Shown one piece after another: positions 34,215 through 45,464 of a DNA stretch of 64,000 nucleotides. Both the position numbers and the translations under genes were made by a program. Position 1 is the stretch's first letter; each line of letters starts with the position of its first letter. The notes under the pieces were generated by a model that was given only the letters and a program-made list of their open reading frames with translations, ran no database searches and had not been told where the DNA came from. The stretch comes from Epiperipatus broadwayi (Eukaryota > Onychophora > Udeonychophora > Euonychophora > Peripatidae): assembly GCA_028023455.1 (NCBI GenBank), contig JAQFVV010012969.1, positions 1 through 64,000 of the forward strand, written 5' to 3'.

Positions 34215-36000
34215 CCATGATCATACTAACCAATCTGTGAAACATAAGTGTGTCCATATATAAAACATGCTACTTCCTTTTCCCTTTTTCTGTTTCTCGA
34301 TATTTTACTATGCTGTCTTTTAATTTCTTCAGCAGAAAATCTCTTTCTGAAGTACTTCAACGCCATGCCTAATTGTAGCTCCCTAATGTATTCGATTACG
34401 ATGTCACATCTAGGCAATGGAAATAATCGACACAACACTTCTTTACAATATTTTTGAGATAATCCTTATAACTTAAATGAAGTCTATTTCACTCATTAAA
34501 ACCATGCTCAAATTCACCATAAACTAGCCTTTTAGTAATTCTTGCATTTAGTGATATATCCAGCAAGATGAAGAACATATTGATTTTATGATTTGGTCAT
34601 GGCATTTTTAAAATTTAATAAATCATCATTAAACAAAAAAAATTTTCTAATGCCTTTATATTGCACCAACATGTCCAAGTTTCACTTCCATAAAATAAAT
34701 TAGCTAAAATAAGAGCTTTCTCTATATAGCTATCTTAGTTGTAGTAGATATTTCCCTGTGATGAATTTCTTTTTATTTGTTAAAAACCACAGCAGCACAT
34801 TGGAGTCTGTCTGCACCTCAATATTTAAGTCCATTTTTCTACTTACAAAATTATCAAGATATTTAAACTAGTTTGCATTCTCAAATTCATAACTATTCAA
34901 ACTAAAAGTTGCTGAGATTTTTCTTCTGTCAAGGGGATCATTTGCATAAGAAAATCCATAGTTCTTGTTTTCACTTTTAATCAATTCAAATTAAATATTC
35001 AACCACAAAAAAACTGTATTTATTAAACCATTTGTAAACAATTCCAAAAGACTACTGTCATAAAAATTAGCAATAATGTTTGCAAAATTATACATCCTTA
35101 TCCTTACTTAACATTAGTTTATTTATTAATATTTCTTTATTTAAAAAAAAAAAAAAAAAGTGAAATAATGAGTTTCAAATTAATTAAGATTTTACATACA
35201 AGATTCTTTTTAAAATCATAAATAACAATCCTCTTCCCATCCATAATATACATTTTCATTATACATCATTAGTATATGTTACATGGATATTTCGGAATAG
35301 ATTTAACATTACCATAAATACTTAACATTAGTTTTCAATTCAAAAGCTTGATTTTCCACCTGTCATAATAACACTTCCTCTCATTCCATCATGTAGAAGT
35401 TATATAATATGAATAAATTTTAATTGACAACTAATTAATTTCAAACAATGCCATAGATTTGTCCTATTAACTGAATCAAATGTTTTGACAAAATCAATAA
35501 AAGCCATATCATTTTGTTCTCATCACTTATCTTGCATTTGTCTGGCAACAAAACCCACGTCTATAGTAATTCTTGATTGTCTAATCAACGTTAAGTTTCT
35601 GGTAATCATTCATCAAAGAAACCTATTCAACAAAATTCTTGAAAGTACATTTGCCGAAGTGAATAATAATATTTCAGGACAATTACTACAATCTTGTCTA
35701 TTCTCTTTGTTTTCAAAAATTGGAACAATAAAAGCATTCTAAGATCATATGACAACAATTTCATGGGCCGATATATTCCTAAAAAAATTCAAATATTTTG
35801 GAAGCTAACCACCATTCCAGTATTTCATCAGGACCTGCAGCCCATTTTTAAGATTACTAAGAGCTGTTTTGATTTTACTAAGCTGGACATTTTTGCCCAA
35901 ATATAAATGATGAAATAAAATTGATATATCACTAAAAGTCATCATCTCTAGTCTTGCATCATTATTCAAAAAAAGATCAACTATTCCTTTCATCTTTTCA
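34215..36000 (-). mobile_element. Degenerate non-LTR retrotransposon (RT region to C-terminal Cys/His finger)
   Basis: Minus-strand reading with many stops gives the order expected of a LINE. NLKNGLQVLMKYWNGG (about 35850) is the region before the RT. FLKTKRIDKI with an RT-like DCSNYR position is near 35720. VLLPDKCKISDENK and NQELL*TWVLLP lie near 35560. A GSETW-type block (MEVKLGHVG-like, altered) is near 34690. At the end, KRQHSKISRNRKREKEVACF and IYGHTYVSQIG match the terminal finger (CxxCxxxxxSRIGLxSHxRxH) of a common animal LINE group. No intact catalytic motif remains. Confidence 0.65.
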
Positions 36001-36004
36001 AAAT

Positions 36005-36405
36005 ATCATTGTCATTACATAAGAATATGTAACTGCTGGATTAATAGGATTGTGGTGCTATTTCTCAGATCCATAAACAGAAAAAAAAACTAAATGGTAA
36101 ATGTTACTAAAAGTCACCAGCACAAACAAATGTGTATGTAAACACCAAACTAAACACATTTGCTATCTTCTAAAAAGAAAATGAAGTAACTTTGTAAGTG
36201 ACTATTAGATGACATTCTGATGAGAATGTAATTAGTCAAAATGTTGGTGTTGCTCACCATTTTACAATTTAAACTATCTGTGATGTCATGAGAGAATGCT
36301 GGTATGAATAATTAATTGATTATCTAGAAAAAGTAATGTTTTCAAAGGATTTACTGTACATCTTCAATTCTTGCCAAATGAATGTGTGTAGTAATTTGTT
36401 TCCAA
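36005..36405. other. No clear feature; may include the 5' part of the Merlin-like relic
   Basis: Lies just upstream of the transposase relic. I could not identify a terminal inverted repeat. Confidence 0.35.
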
Positions 36406-36411
36406 AAGCAT

Positions 36412-36700
36412 ATGATTAAAATTTGGGAACTCCCCATTACCGAGGAAAATGCAGTCCACTATCTTCAAAACTATGGTAGCCTGCCCTTACAAAAAATCTG
36501 AGCAAATGGCTATGATATGTCATTTTATGTCCACAGTTCAGATAAACAATGGTGCTGTTTCATTCACGAGTAGTGAAAGAGAATAATTCGTAAAGGAACA
36601 TGGTTTGAGGACTTCAGAATTGTGTGTGACTGCACTAAGATTTATTTATAGCTGGTCAAGACATTTCATTTGTACTGAATGGGGCAAAGATATATATATT
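36412..36700 (+). pseudogene. Merlin/ISXO2-type DNA transposase, N-terminal relic
   Basis: From an ATG at 36412 the plus strand reads MIKIWELPITEENAVHYLQN then YGSLPLQKI, a stop, ANGYDMSFYVHSS, two stops, and IRKGTWFEDFRI. After a +1 or -1 shift it continues TALRFIYSWSRHFICTEWGK. The pattern WELP...YLxxYG...CxxGxxM...RxGTWFE.SRI...FIYSWS.....EW is that of ISXO2-like (IS1016/Merlin) transposases. The zinc-ligand cysteine after LQK is lost and the catalytic DDE domain is absent. Three stops and one frameshift: a dead fragment. Confidence 0.75.
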
Positions 36701-36704
36701 ATTT

Positions 36705-37810
36705 TCTTGTTTGGTGTTGTTAAAAATTTACTTTTGTTGGAACATCATTTCTCACAATAAACGCAAATATATGTTTCATTTCCACTAAATAAAGTTATAG
36801 GTCTCCATTATTGCAGTAAATAAACTTAGAAGTCGTAATTTCCCCAAATTGATCGATTAAGTTTGTTAGAAGCTCCCACGTAGACATTATTTTCCGAAAT
36901 CACATTAGCAAATTATTGCTGACTAATATGTATGTGGCATCTCAGTGCCAGACTAATACGTAAGTAATATATATATTTAATATTTGAAATGTATTTGTAA
37001 ATATATATCCAATCCTCTAGAAATTACCATTTTATAGTTGTCTAAGTTTTCTGTAGCATATTAAAAATATGGACGATTTATAATAAACAATTTATAACAT
37101 ATGCTGCTGAATTATTGCTTTATGTGATTACTTATAATAATATTTTAACCCCTTTTATCTAAGTTGTTTGTTTGATTTAAAAAATATTTATTTACAAATA
37201 TTTTATTTAACAGATTAATAATATACTTAACTATTTAAAATCAAACAATATTTTGAAAGTGGATTTTTTTTTTTTAATTCAATTACAATTTTTATTTTGT
37301 TATATAAACAAAGTCTGTATTTCAATTCCTTTTTCCTATTATCAGTAAAAGTCATTAGTTATTTATAAAACGAAAAATATATCAATTTTCGTTTAGTCTA
37401 CATGATAAAATATATATATAATACCACGAAGCAGTCAAAAAAAAAGGGGGGGGGGGCAGAAAAAAAACAGTTTGAAGTTTTTCATTGTCTTCAAAATAGC
37501 AATCATTAATTATAATAACAAATTTAAAGAAAATCATTAGACATTAAAAAAATATGTGATATTATTAACTTTAAAATAGTGCTAAACAGATTTTGTTTAG
37601 ATTAAAAAGAATACAGAAATATTTGTCTTCTTTGTTGATTTATTTTTCCCCTTTCAATGTACTTTTGGGGAGTTGTGACCATTGCTTAGAAAAACAGATT
37701 ATTGGCTTATGGCCTATGTTTGGTAGTACAGACTATCTTCATTTCCAATCTACAATATCAACATTAATTTAATCAATGGATACTAGATAATTTTGCCAAG
37801 ACTTTAATGG
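36705..37810. other. AT-rich stretch, no feature seen
   Basis: Includes an A/G run near 37438-37457 (AAAAAAAGGGGGGGGGGG). No gene or repeat family. Confidence 0.45.
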
Positions 37811-37814
37811 GCAG

Positions 37815-38262
37815 TTGCTGTGATGTGATGTATTTGGCTTCTCCTTAAACGAAGTCAAGAATATCACAGCAACTATGCCCAGATAAATCTGTTAGCCACT
37901 TTATTTTCCATTCCCCACTCTAAGTCTTCCCATATTCTGCCCCATCCCATTTCCACAACATAATCTTTGTCAACTCTATGGCCTTTAAATCTAAATCCCC
38001 CTTATCTTTTCGCAAACCCAGGATAAAAACTACTAACTCACTTTCTGTATTGTCACTTTGTTCATACCTATTCTCCCATAACTTCATTATCTGTACCCTT
38101 TCTGCTTTCAAGCATTTACATTCAATCAACAGATGCCTAATATTTTCTATACCTTCCTTACACAATTTGCACGCTAAATCACCCATAGTTTTCCATTTAC
38201 ATGTATATTCTCTTGTTGCTAAAGATCCCGTTTGAGCCTTAAACACAGTTCTGTTGCTTCCA
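37815..38262 (-). mobile_element. Non-LTR retrotransposon C-terminal fragment, frame largely open
   Basis: The minus strand encodes FKAQTGSLATREYTCKWKTM, then the CCHC knuckle CKLCKEGIENIRHLLIEC, LKAERVQIMKLWENRYEQSD, and LTKIMLWKWDGAEYGKT. The 3' end then matches 9690-9890, with GGAGAAGCC and (ATCAC)n. The open frame covers 108 codons (37920-38246), making this the least decayed copy of its family here. A short (CATCA)n tail marks the insertion end near 37820. Confidence 0.82.
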
Positions 38263-38264
38263 CC

Positions 38265-39120
38265 TGGTGGTCATTTTATTCATATTAGACATTTTACAAT
38301 CATATTTTTGTTCCTTCCGTCAGATTAACCAGGATTTTAAATTTATAGCTAATGAACTAAAATCTCCATTTCTAACCAATACTAAATAGCTACAAATGAT
38401 GTGAGTATAGATGGGCTGCTGGGGGGGGGGGGGTGACATGACACAAGAGTTTTCAGTCCAACTCAAAGTTAAAATAATGACTTAAAAAAGTTTTCAGAAA
38501 TTAAAGTTTTAAACATAAGCCAATTTGTGTAACGATTTTTACAAACCAAACCAATTTATATATGCATTTTGATAAGCTTGATCTTAATGGCAAGAGGATT
38601 ATAACAAGAATAGTGTAATACATGACAACACTGGTTTAGTTTAAAACATGCAATTCATATTATGTAATAGTACTATTGGGCAATAATCAATATAAATAAA
38701 TATCTGAAACCTATCAGTATAACAAAAATAAAACCATAAACTTAAAAAAAAAAAAAAAGTTGGAGAGGAAAATTAATTTAAATTCAAGATTATTTGATAA
38801 TATGATTGTTTAGAGTACAGAAAGACAAAAAATATAATAAGATTAAAGCTTTAAGAGAAATCAACAAATTGTAATCTTTCTGATTTTTTTTTCTTAAAAT
38901 TAATGCAAACTTCTAAGCATAAGCACACGATCTTCATTTAATTTCTTACACAGTTTTTTTTTAATATTAAAAAATTACTTTTATTATTCTAAGGTTTTAT
39001 ATTTTGCTCAGTGGTTATAGATGTTTACAATGTAAGATCTGATATCTATATTATTAGTTCTTATATCTATATCTTCAGCCAATTGAAGATGAGATTTCAA
39101 AACAGGTTAACTGGCGTCTG
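38265..39120. other. AT-rich stretch, no feature seen
   Basis: G12 run near 38421-38432. No supported feature. Confidence 0.45.
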
Positions 39121-39129
39121 GTAAATCAA

Positions 39130-39830
39130 ATAATTCCCATGTGGCCTTAAATATTTATGTTGGCGCTATTGATTTGTGCCTCTTTTTGATTTCCTTAATA
39201 AATTTTATCAATAATTGTTTAATGTTATTTTGTGATTGTCCAAGAATTAGTTTACATCTAATTTTCCAAATAGTGAAGGTGAGGAATATTGAGATTCTTG
39301 TAAGTGGGTATATTCTCTTTTTTAATGCAGTCCTTGAAGGATGGATGTAATGATATGTTTATTTGTTTTCAAATAAGCATTTATTACATTTCTATGGATA
39401 CTCAGTCCTTGACATACATAAAGTACATGCCCTATGAACTCTTCTTCCTTTTGCATATCAACCTTAGTGAACTCTCTCTTGTATACTAGAAAAGCATTTG
39501 TAGGGAGTGCCTCTAAGTTCATTTTGATTATGAAGTCCAAGTATTTAGCTTCTAGATTCCAATACCCAAACCTTGAGATTATCCTTTTATTGGTTATCTC
39601 CAGTGTATTGAGGGTGAGCTCTATCCCCCCATTGGTCAAGTTGTATGCCTCCCAATATGAGATCTTGTTAGCAAATGTTAGAGCTGAGGGTTGTATATAT
39701 TTTCCTATGTGCTCCTGCACTGCAGTTAACCATGAACCCTTGTTTGGTGGGGGATGATCAGTGGAGATTACTGGGGTTATGTGTTCCTCTTTAGCATATA
39801 ATATAAAATATAAACCAAAACAGCCCACAT
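39130..39830 (-). mobile_element. Tx1/L1-like LINE, region after the RT
   Basis: The minus-strand frame of 168 codons (39828-39322) contains LTLNTLEITNKRIISRFGYW, NLEAKYLDFIIKMNLEALPT and NAFLVYKREFTKVDMQKEE. The latter two align in order with SLEAKYVDFLLKLNLSSLPM and NHYLVNNRRYTKIEATCKLC of the relic at 47180-48243. The zinc-knuckle cysteines expected after KVD are changed (CQGLSIHRNV remains near its end). Downstream on the minus strand, KIRCKLILGQSQNNIK continues the tail. L1/Tx1 affiliation rests on the 48-kb copy. Confidence 0.72.
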
Positions 39831-39834
39831 CTTG

Positions 39835-40150
39835 GAGAAATAAAGATTATAAATTACTATGCAATATAATAATATACTTAATTGTTATACTGAATAGTAC
39901 ATCCAATAAATATATACACTTCAGACAGACTGCTCAGAGCACAATAGTATCTGACATTTGGAGAGTTATGGGTGGTATAATAGATGAGACCTAGTTAGGT
40001 CAAAATGCATATTAGTAGCCATTAGTATATTTCATTATATAAGATTTCGTAATATGGTACATTGCAGTTTCTGAAAATATAAAAAATAAATGTATAGTTT
40101 TTAAAGACAATCACATAACTAAGAACATCATTAAAAAAAGTAATAAAACT
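39835..40150. other. No feature seen
   Basis: AT-rich sequence between a LINE relic and a tandem duplication. Confidence 0.4.
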
Positions 40151-40298
40151 TTTATATAACATGTATTCAAGACTTTTTAATAATGCTCACAATGTAGAAT
40201 TTCTTTAATTATTTTATACAAGCCTTTATATAACATGTATTCAAGACTTTTTAATAATGCTCACAATGTAGAATTTCTTTAATTATTTTATACAAGCC
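40151..40298. repeat. Tandem duplication, two identical 74-bp units
   Basis: Units 40151-40224 and 40225-40298 are identical by eye, starting TTTATATAACATG and ending TACAAGCC. Perfect identity implies a recent slippage or duplication event (or an assembly artefact). Confidence 0.92.
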
Positions 40299-40299
40299 A

Positions 40300-40970
40300 T
40301 GTTCCGGTAATTTTTAATAAATGACGCTATTTCTTAATAATATAATATTTTTACTTTTTTAGCGACTAAATTTTCAGCTAAAGTCAGATGTAATCCATTT
40401 CATCTATTGATTACATCTTTCATTTTATACTTGAATCTGTACGGAGTTTCATTTCCTTCCGCCAACAGTCTTTCACAAGGAGAATCTGTATTATTTTTTT
40501 ATATGTATCATCATTTTTTTTATTTTTTCTTGCATCATATATTTATTTTACAATATTTTTTTTTTGTCCTGACATAAGATAATGTTGGTTGATTGCAAAC
40601 AGATTGAACCCCAGAACAAATCACTCTGGAAGCAATCATAAAGTATTTCTTTATACTAACATGAAATTTTATAAATAGTAATATGCTAATATACAATCAC
40701 TAAGAGTCAATACTAACTTGACAACATGCAAAAATAATTTCTGCTAATGCTTTCAGTTTATTCAAGAAAGCATGCTTTCTTTTTTGAGAAATCTGCTAGT
40801 CCTAATCAGATTAGCAATAACTGTCAGAATAAGTTGTATTGTCAAGATTTAATTTTATTTTACAATTGCTTTAGCAGGCTCTACACACAAAAAAAACAAA
40901 AAACAAGATGGTTGAAGAGTTGGAGGATGAAATAGATCAAAGTATGCCCATTAAAATGCAAAGGTTTGCT
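40300..40970. other. AT-rich stretch, no feature seen
   Basis: No gene or repeat recognised. Confidence 0.45.
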
Positions 40971-40974
40971 ATCT

Positions 40975-41200
40975 TAATATAAACTGAGCATTGATTATAT
41001 ATATGTGTGGGAGATGGTAATCTGGACCAACTGATGAGTGCTGGTTCAGCACGAACTACGAATATTGAAGATCATTTATCTTTTTCACATGTGTGGTCAT
41101 GTGTATCGGTTGTATGAGATAGAGTGGGTGGTTGAAGAGACCTTAAAAGTCTGTGTTCAAATCTCTATATTATATATAAAAAACAAACTTGTAGATTCTC
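40975..41200 (+). repeat. Foldback-family right half, hammerhead core with one damaged box
   Basis: The core at 41027-41068 has CCAA, CUGAUGA and perfect helix II, but GAAC for GAAA, so it should be inactive. It is followed by ATCATTTATCTTTTTCACAT, GGTTGTATGAGATAGAGTGG and a B-box-like GTGTTCAAATCTC near 41152. Confidence 0.8.
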
Positions 41201-41204
41201 CATG

Positions 41205-41735
41205 TCTCCTTATCACTTTTTAATCATAAGATTAAAACAAACTTCAAAGTAACTATTGTAATATATGACAAAAGTCTTTTAGCAGTCCAAAAATTTGTTC
41301 AATTTCCTCATAGAGAAGTGAAAGAGACGACACTTCAGACTTGTCAATTACTAGGTGGCAAAATCTAAACATTTCCCCATCATTCTTCAAACTTAGCTAC
41401 AAATAGTTATATACCAACCAATATTGGATGGTTAGTGGAATTGGCAACTGGGTGGCTATATAGAAAAAAAGTTATAAGCCTGTTGCAAAAATTTCCAAGT
41501 TTATTCAGTCTGGATTCAAACTCAGATCATTTATAAAGAACTTTAAACATAACTATATATAAATGCTATCTTTCATGATATGAAAGTAGTCATGCCCATA
41601 CATTTATTTTGCAAACTCATAAGGGCTTGCACCAAAAAAAAACAAAAAAACATATCTAATAACTTTCAAATGAATTATGACTTGCATTGTTTTAAAATGA
41701 CAAATTTGTTTGTCATTACTTTCCTTACACTTACT
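41205..41735. other. AT-rich stretch, no feature seen
   Basis: No supported feature. Confidence 0.4.
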
Positions 41736-41739
41736 GTGC

Positions 41740-42905
41740 CGGTCGGATTTGTATGTTCACGTAACAAAATCTAGCATTTAGGCAAAAGTACCCCGAATCC
41801 AATTGTGCGCAAGATACACAGGTCAGGAACACTCATGAACTCTGCCCTATTTGCCTATTTCTCAGATCTATAACATTATGAGCAACAATCCCGATGACAT
41901 CGACTTAATTTACTTCTCACTGCCGGCATCAGTCATCGGAGACACAAAAAGACTCTAGGCTAACTTTATATGATAGACTAACTTAATAACTAGCTATATT
42001 TGATGAGCAATGAAGGCTCGTGACCTAGCACATTAATTATGTATTGAGCGGAGATCATCTAGTCATATTGAGCATAAGTAATAACTTAATATATTAACTT
42101 AACTAAAAGAAAGCAAAATTATGTCAGGTTATTTAGCCGACATTAGCCTCATGAGTATTATATATATGTGTTTGATTCATATTTAACGATAACTTAAGAT
42201 TTGCAGCTGTGCCAATAATATATATGTGTGATTTACTGAATTAGTGCTATTGGAATACATTACTAGAGTACTATTACACCCCCAGAGAAGAAAAGAGCAT
42301 TTACTTAATTTAAGAAAAAAAACAATAAGTTTACGAGCAGATATTACATTTGGTTATATTCAACATTATTATTAATTGGAATTATAGATAATTAATGCGC
42401 GGGATGGGTAATGAATAATTATATAAACAATACTAAATCTATCGCATTAATACGTATATTAAACTAATGGAAAAATGTCTGTTTAAAGAAATCATCTCAT
42501 TACGGCTTATGACTATTTCTGGGCAACTAATAAGACACTGAAAGGCGGTGCGTGCATGGCAGCTGATTGGGTTGGTCCAATTATGGATTCTGGAGTGTGC
42601 TTCATGAATTTTTAATAATGAAAGGGACCGATTTCCTCTGCAAACATAGGCAGGGTCGGTTTGACGAATGAAGGAGTCCAAGATTCCCTGAAGTGAAGTA
42701 CATGTGAATCATGGATGACGAAGAATGGTCGGCAACGACTTTATTGGGCTGGTTTCCCAGATTGCTCCCCATATAAAGTATGCACATAAGACCAAGTATG
42801 TCCCCAGGGTGGTTTTACAGCCTGGTTCAAGGACATTGAGAATGACGATGGGGCTCGACTTCACGAATACCTCCATGTGAGAAAGAAGCACGAACATATA
42901 TAAAA
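41740..42905. other. GC-richer unassigned block
   Basis: Base composition is clearly less AT-rich than the surroundings, especially 41740-41960 and 42450-42900, with several CG dinucleotides. Three short minus-strand frames overlap (42439-42897) but share no motif I know. The segment could be a solo LTR or other transposon part. A TATATAAAG-like CATATAAAGTATG occurs near 42771. Confidence 0.4.
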
Positions 42906-43349
42906 ATGAAATGGCCTTTATGCACGTAATGCTTAATAATATAATATAACTCTAAAGGTTAAAGATTATCTAACATATTTATTGCCCATAAATTATGAAA
43001 TGTTCGGCGTAATGATATGGCTTCATTAAGCAAACATGGATAATAATTATACTTAAATATAAAACTAAGATCTTAAGATCCCCCTCCCCCTTACATTATG
43101 TTACTTAATATTATTCATTACTTCCCATACATTTAATAAATCTCAATCTTAGTTACTAAATGCCCTTGTGAAAATATATAAATTATTACAAAATAAGTGG
43201 GTGGTGGTAATAGCTAAGATGGGTTTTACATATATAATATAATTTAAGAATAAAAGATAGCGCATTATTTAGGAAGGAAAATGTGAAAAAAAAACAGATG
43301 TCAATCTGTTTTTCTACAGTAAACATAAAAATATAATTAGTTTATTTAT

Positions 43350-43467
43350 CTAAAATCGCGAGCACCTGGGCAAGTCGAATAAGACTTGTTTTGATCAAAT
43401 TATAAGTTATTTACCCGGTAAATGATGGGTGGGGAAAGGAAAATGAATTATATGCTTGCGATTTTAG
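43350..43467. repeat. Short element with 15-bp inverted ends
   Basis: CTAAAATCGCGAGCA (43350-43364) faces TGCTTGCGATTTTAG (43453-43467), 14 of 15 positions pairing. This could be a small MITE of 118 bp or coincidence. No target duplication was identified. Confidence 0.4.
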
Positions 43468-43469
43468 AA

Positions 43470-44685
43470 TATTATTGGCATAAATACATAAATCTAAATG
43501 AAAATTATTTGCCGCTTGGAAATAAAAGAAAAGGAAAAACATTTTATAGGAGGCTTAATATAGATTAGTTATATAGAGTTATAAGAATACATATTTTGAA
43601 GACATTTAAAATAGATGATTAAAATATAAATATTACAGAGAAGGCAAGATTTAAGAATTGCAAGCGGTCAAAGTTCTTTTACCTTGCTTATTTAGAAGAG
43701 CGATTTCACTAGGAGTCAGTCCATCAGTATTGTTTCACTAGATCTAGGGTAGCATTATTATTTGAGAATTAGCATTTCATTTTCACTGGAAAAATACATA
43801 AAGTTTATTGGTACGGGATGCAGAGCTTCGTTCATGGGAACAGCATATTAGAATGGAGGGAAAAGGTGAAATTTCCCCTACTCATGACACATTGAGTGAA
43901 AATCAAAACTGGCATGGAATATGTATAGCAACATAGTTATTTAATGGTCTCCTCCTCTTGGGGATTCAAATCCAGCAGTATATATACTTTTATTTTGAAG
44001 CTGTAACTTAGCAACTACTGCTGGACCTGAGAGGGTTTAAGCACTTAAGTTTCATCTGGAATAGTTTGACCGGATACTCTTATCTAGTAAGATGTTTGAA
44101 ACAATGCAAGTTTGTTATCAGTTTCTCGAACGATTGTTTTAAAATATATCTTATGATTTTAAAACAAGCTAGCATGGACAATTTCCACTAATGGGTTTAT
44201 TTTATTATTACCAATTCGTAATCTTTTACTTTTATCTAAGGGATCTTCCGGGTAATTGTTTTTCGAGAGACTTTTTAACAAGATTGCATCATTTCTGGCT
44301 ACAAAATTATATATGAAAAAATAATAAGTTTCATATATAATACCTTATATATAATATAACTTAATTAATTTATTCACAATCTCCTACACTGAAATATATA
44401 GATTTTTATTATTTACGCCCCATATACACATGAGAATATTATTATTAAATAAAATATTTTTAAATTAAAATACATACGTGTTTACATTATTTATGTTATA
44501 ATACTAAGCAAAGAAATATATATTATTAGCTATGTATATACATACGTAAAGGTGGGTTTGAATATAGTTAGATGGTAGGAGATTGGATGTGGGCTGTGAA
44601 GCAGGATCTGAGCATCAGATCATCTGCTTCATTACATAAGTCAAAAATCTTTTATTATTATTCATAATAATATATAGCTCCTTGG
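43470..44685. other. AT-rich stretch with one short hairpin
   Basis: A 33-nt hairpin lies at 44598-44630: GAAGCAG and GATCTGA pair with TCAGATC and CTGCTTC around a GCA loop with a 2-nt bulge. Nothing else supported. Confidence 0.45.
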
Positions 44686-44689
44686 TCTT

Positions 44690-45110
44690 ATAGCTGCAGA
44701 CAAAAAAAAAGACAGAACCTTTGATTCCTCTTTGAGATCATGAAAGAACAAATAGAGCAAATTCCTAATGTCCATTACATACATTCTTGTAATTATATAT
44801 ATATATATATTGGTTAACTTTTCTTAGATAATTGTAATTAAATTATAAGTGCTAGGAATGCTAAATAAGAAAAGCTTAAATGGCAGATTAAGCTTTTTTA
44901 TTTAGCATTCCTAGCACTTATAATTTAATTACATACATTCTTACTGTTGCAGCTATTATTGCTATGTGATTATATATATATGGTAAACTAACATGGATGG
45001 TCACACCAACTAGCTGGATAAGTTTATTGGCTTTTTCCCTCTTGGTTTAAGATCAAGAAATAACATGGACCTTCTCAATTGCTTAATAGTTCTTAGACAT
45101 AGAATAGCCA
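44690..45110 (+). repeat. Interspersed repeat (family E), interrupted by a hairpin insertion
   Basis: Shares blocks in order with 56735-57000: GATTCCTCTTTGAGATC, GCAAATTCCTAATGTCCA, ACATTCTTG, TATTATTGCTATGTGATTAT, GTTTATTGGCTTTTT, and ATCAAGAAA..CATGGAC. The second copy lacks the segment 44789-44927 plus one target repeat, which proves an insertion here. Confidence 0.78.
44774..44942. repeat. Hairpin insertion (46-bp stem) with 15-bp target duplication
   Basis: The stem arms 44833-44878 and 44889-44933 are complementary except for one indel, with a 10-nt loop (AATGGCAGAT). The whole fold is about 100 nt, the size of a miRNA precursor. The direct repeat ATTACATACATTCTT at 44774-44788 and 44928-44942 bounds the inserted 139 bp. 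The empty version of the site survives at 56735-57000, where ACATTCTTG passes straight to TCATTACAG. Confidence 0.88.
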
Positions 45111-45172
45111 TTTAATCTGATACTTAATATTTAAATTATTTAACTCTTTCAGTATGTTTCACAAGCAAATAT

Positions 45173-45462
45173 ATGTATACAATTATAAATTTATTTAAAT
45201 GCACATTGATTAGGTAAGTAATATTTACTAAGGCTGTAACCTCAAGAATATGTGTGTAAAATGCGATATTAGGGACCTCTACAGGTCTTAACCACAAGCA
45301 TATGCTTCAGCTTCACCTATTTAAATAGAAAGTAGGTTGAAGTAAAGAAGGGGTTCCCCTCTTTTCTTCCACAGCGTAAGCTTGTGGTTAAGTTGTAGAG
45401 GTCCCTAATATTGCATTTTTACGCATTTTTACACGCATATTCTTAGTAAATGTATACAATTA
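45173..45462. repeat. Hairpin element related to 30.5 kb, with 13-bp direct repeats
   Basis: ATGTATACAATTA at 45173-45185 and 45450-45462 bounds the unit. The arms (about 45225-45307 and 45372-45449) are imperfect complements with landmarks TTAGGGACCTCTACAGGTCT against GTAGAGGTCCCTAATA and AACCACAAGC against GCTTGTGGTT. The core GGGACCTCTACAGGTCTTAA matches the palindrome at 30489-30671, so the two belong to one family. Confidence 0.85.
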
Positions 45463-45464
45463 GT

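Noticed and set aside
36213-36227. CTGATGAG as another hammerhead core
   Set aside because: No helix II hairpin and no GAAA follow in register.
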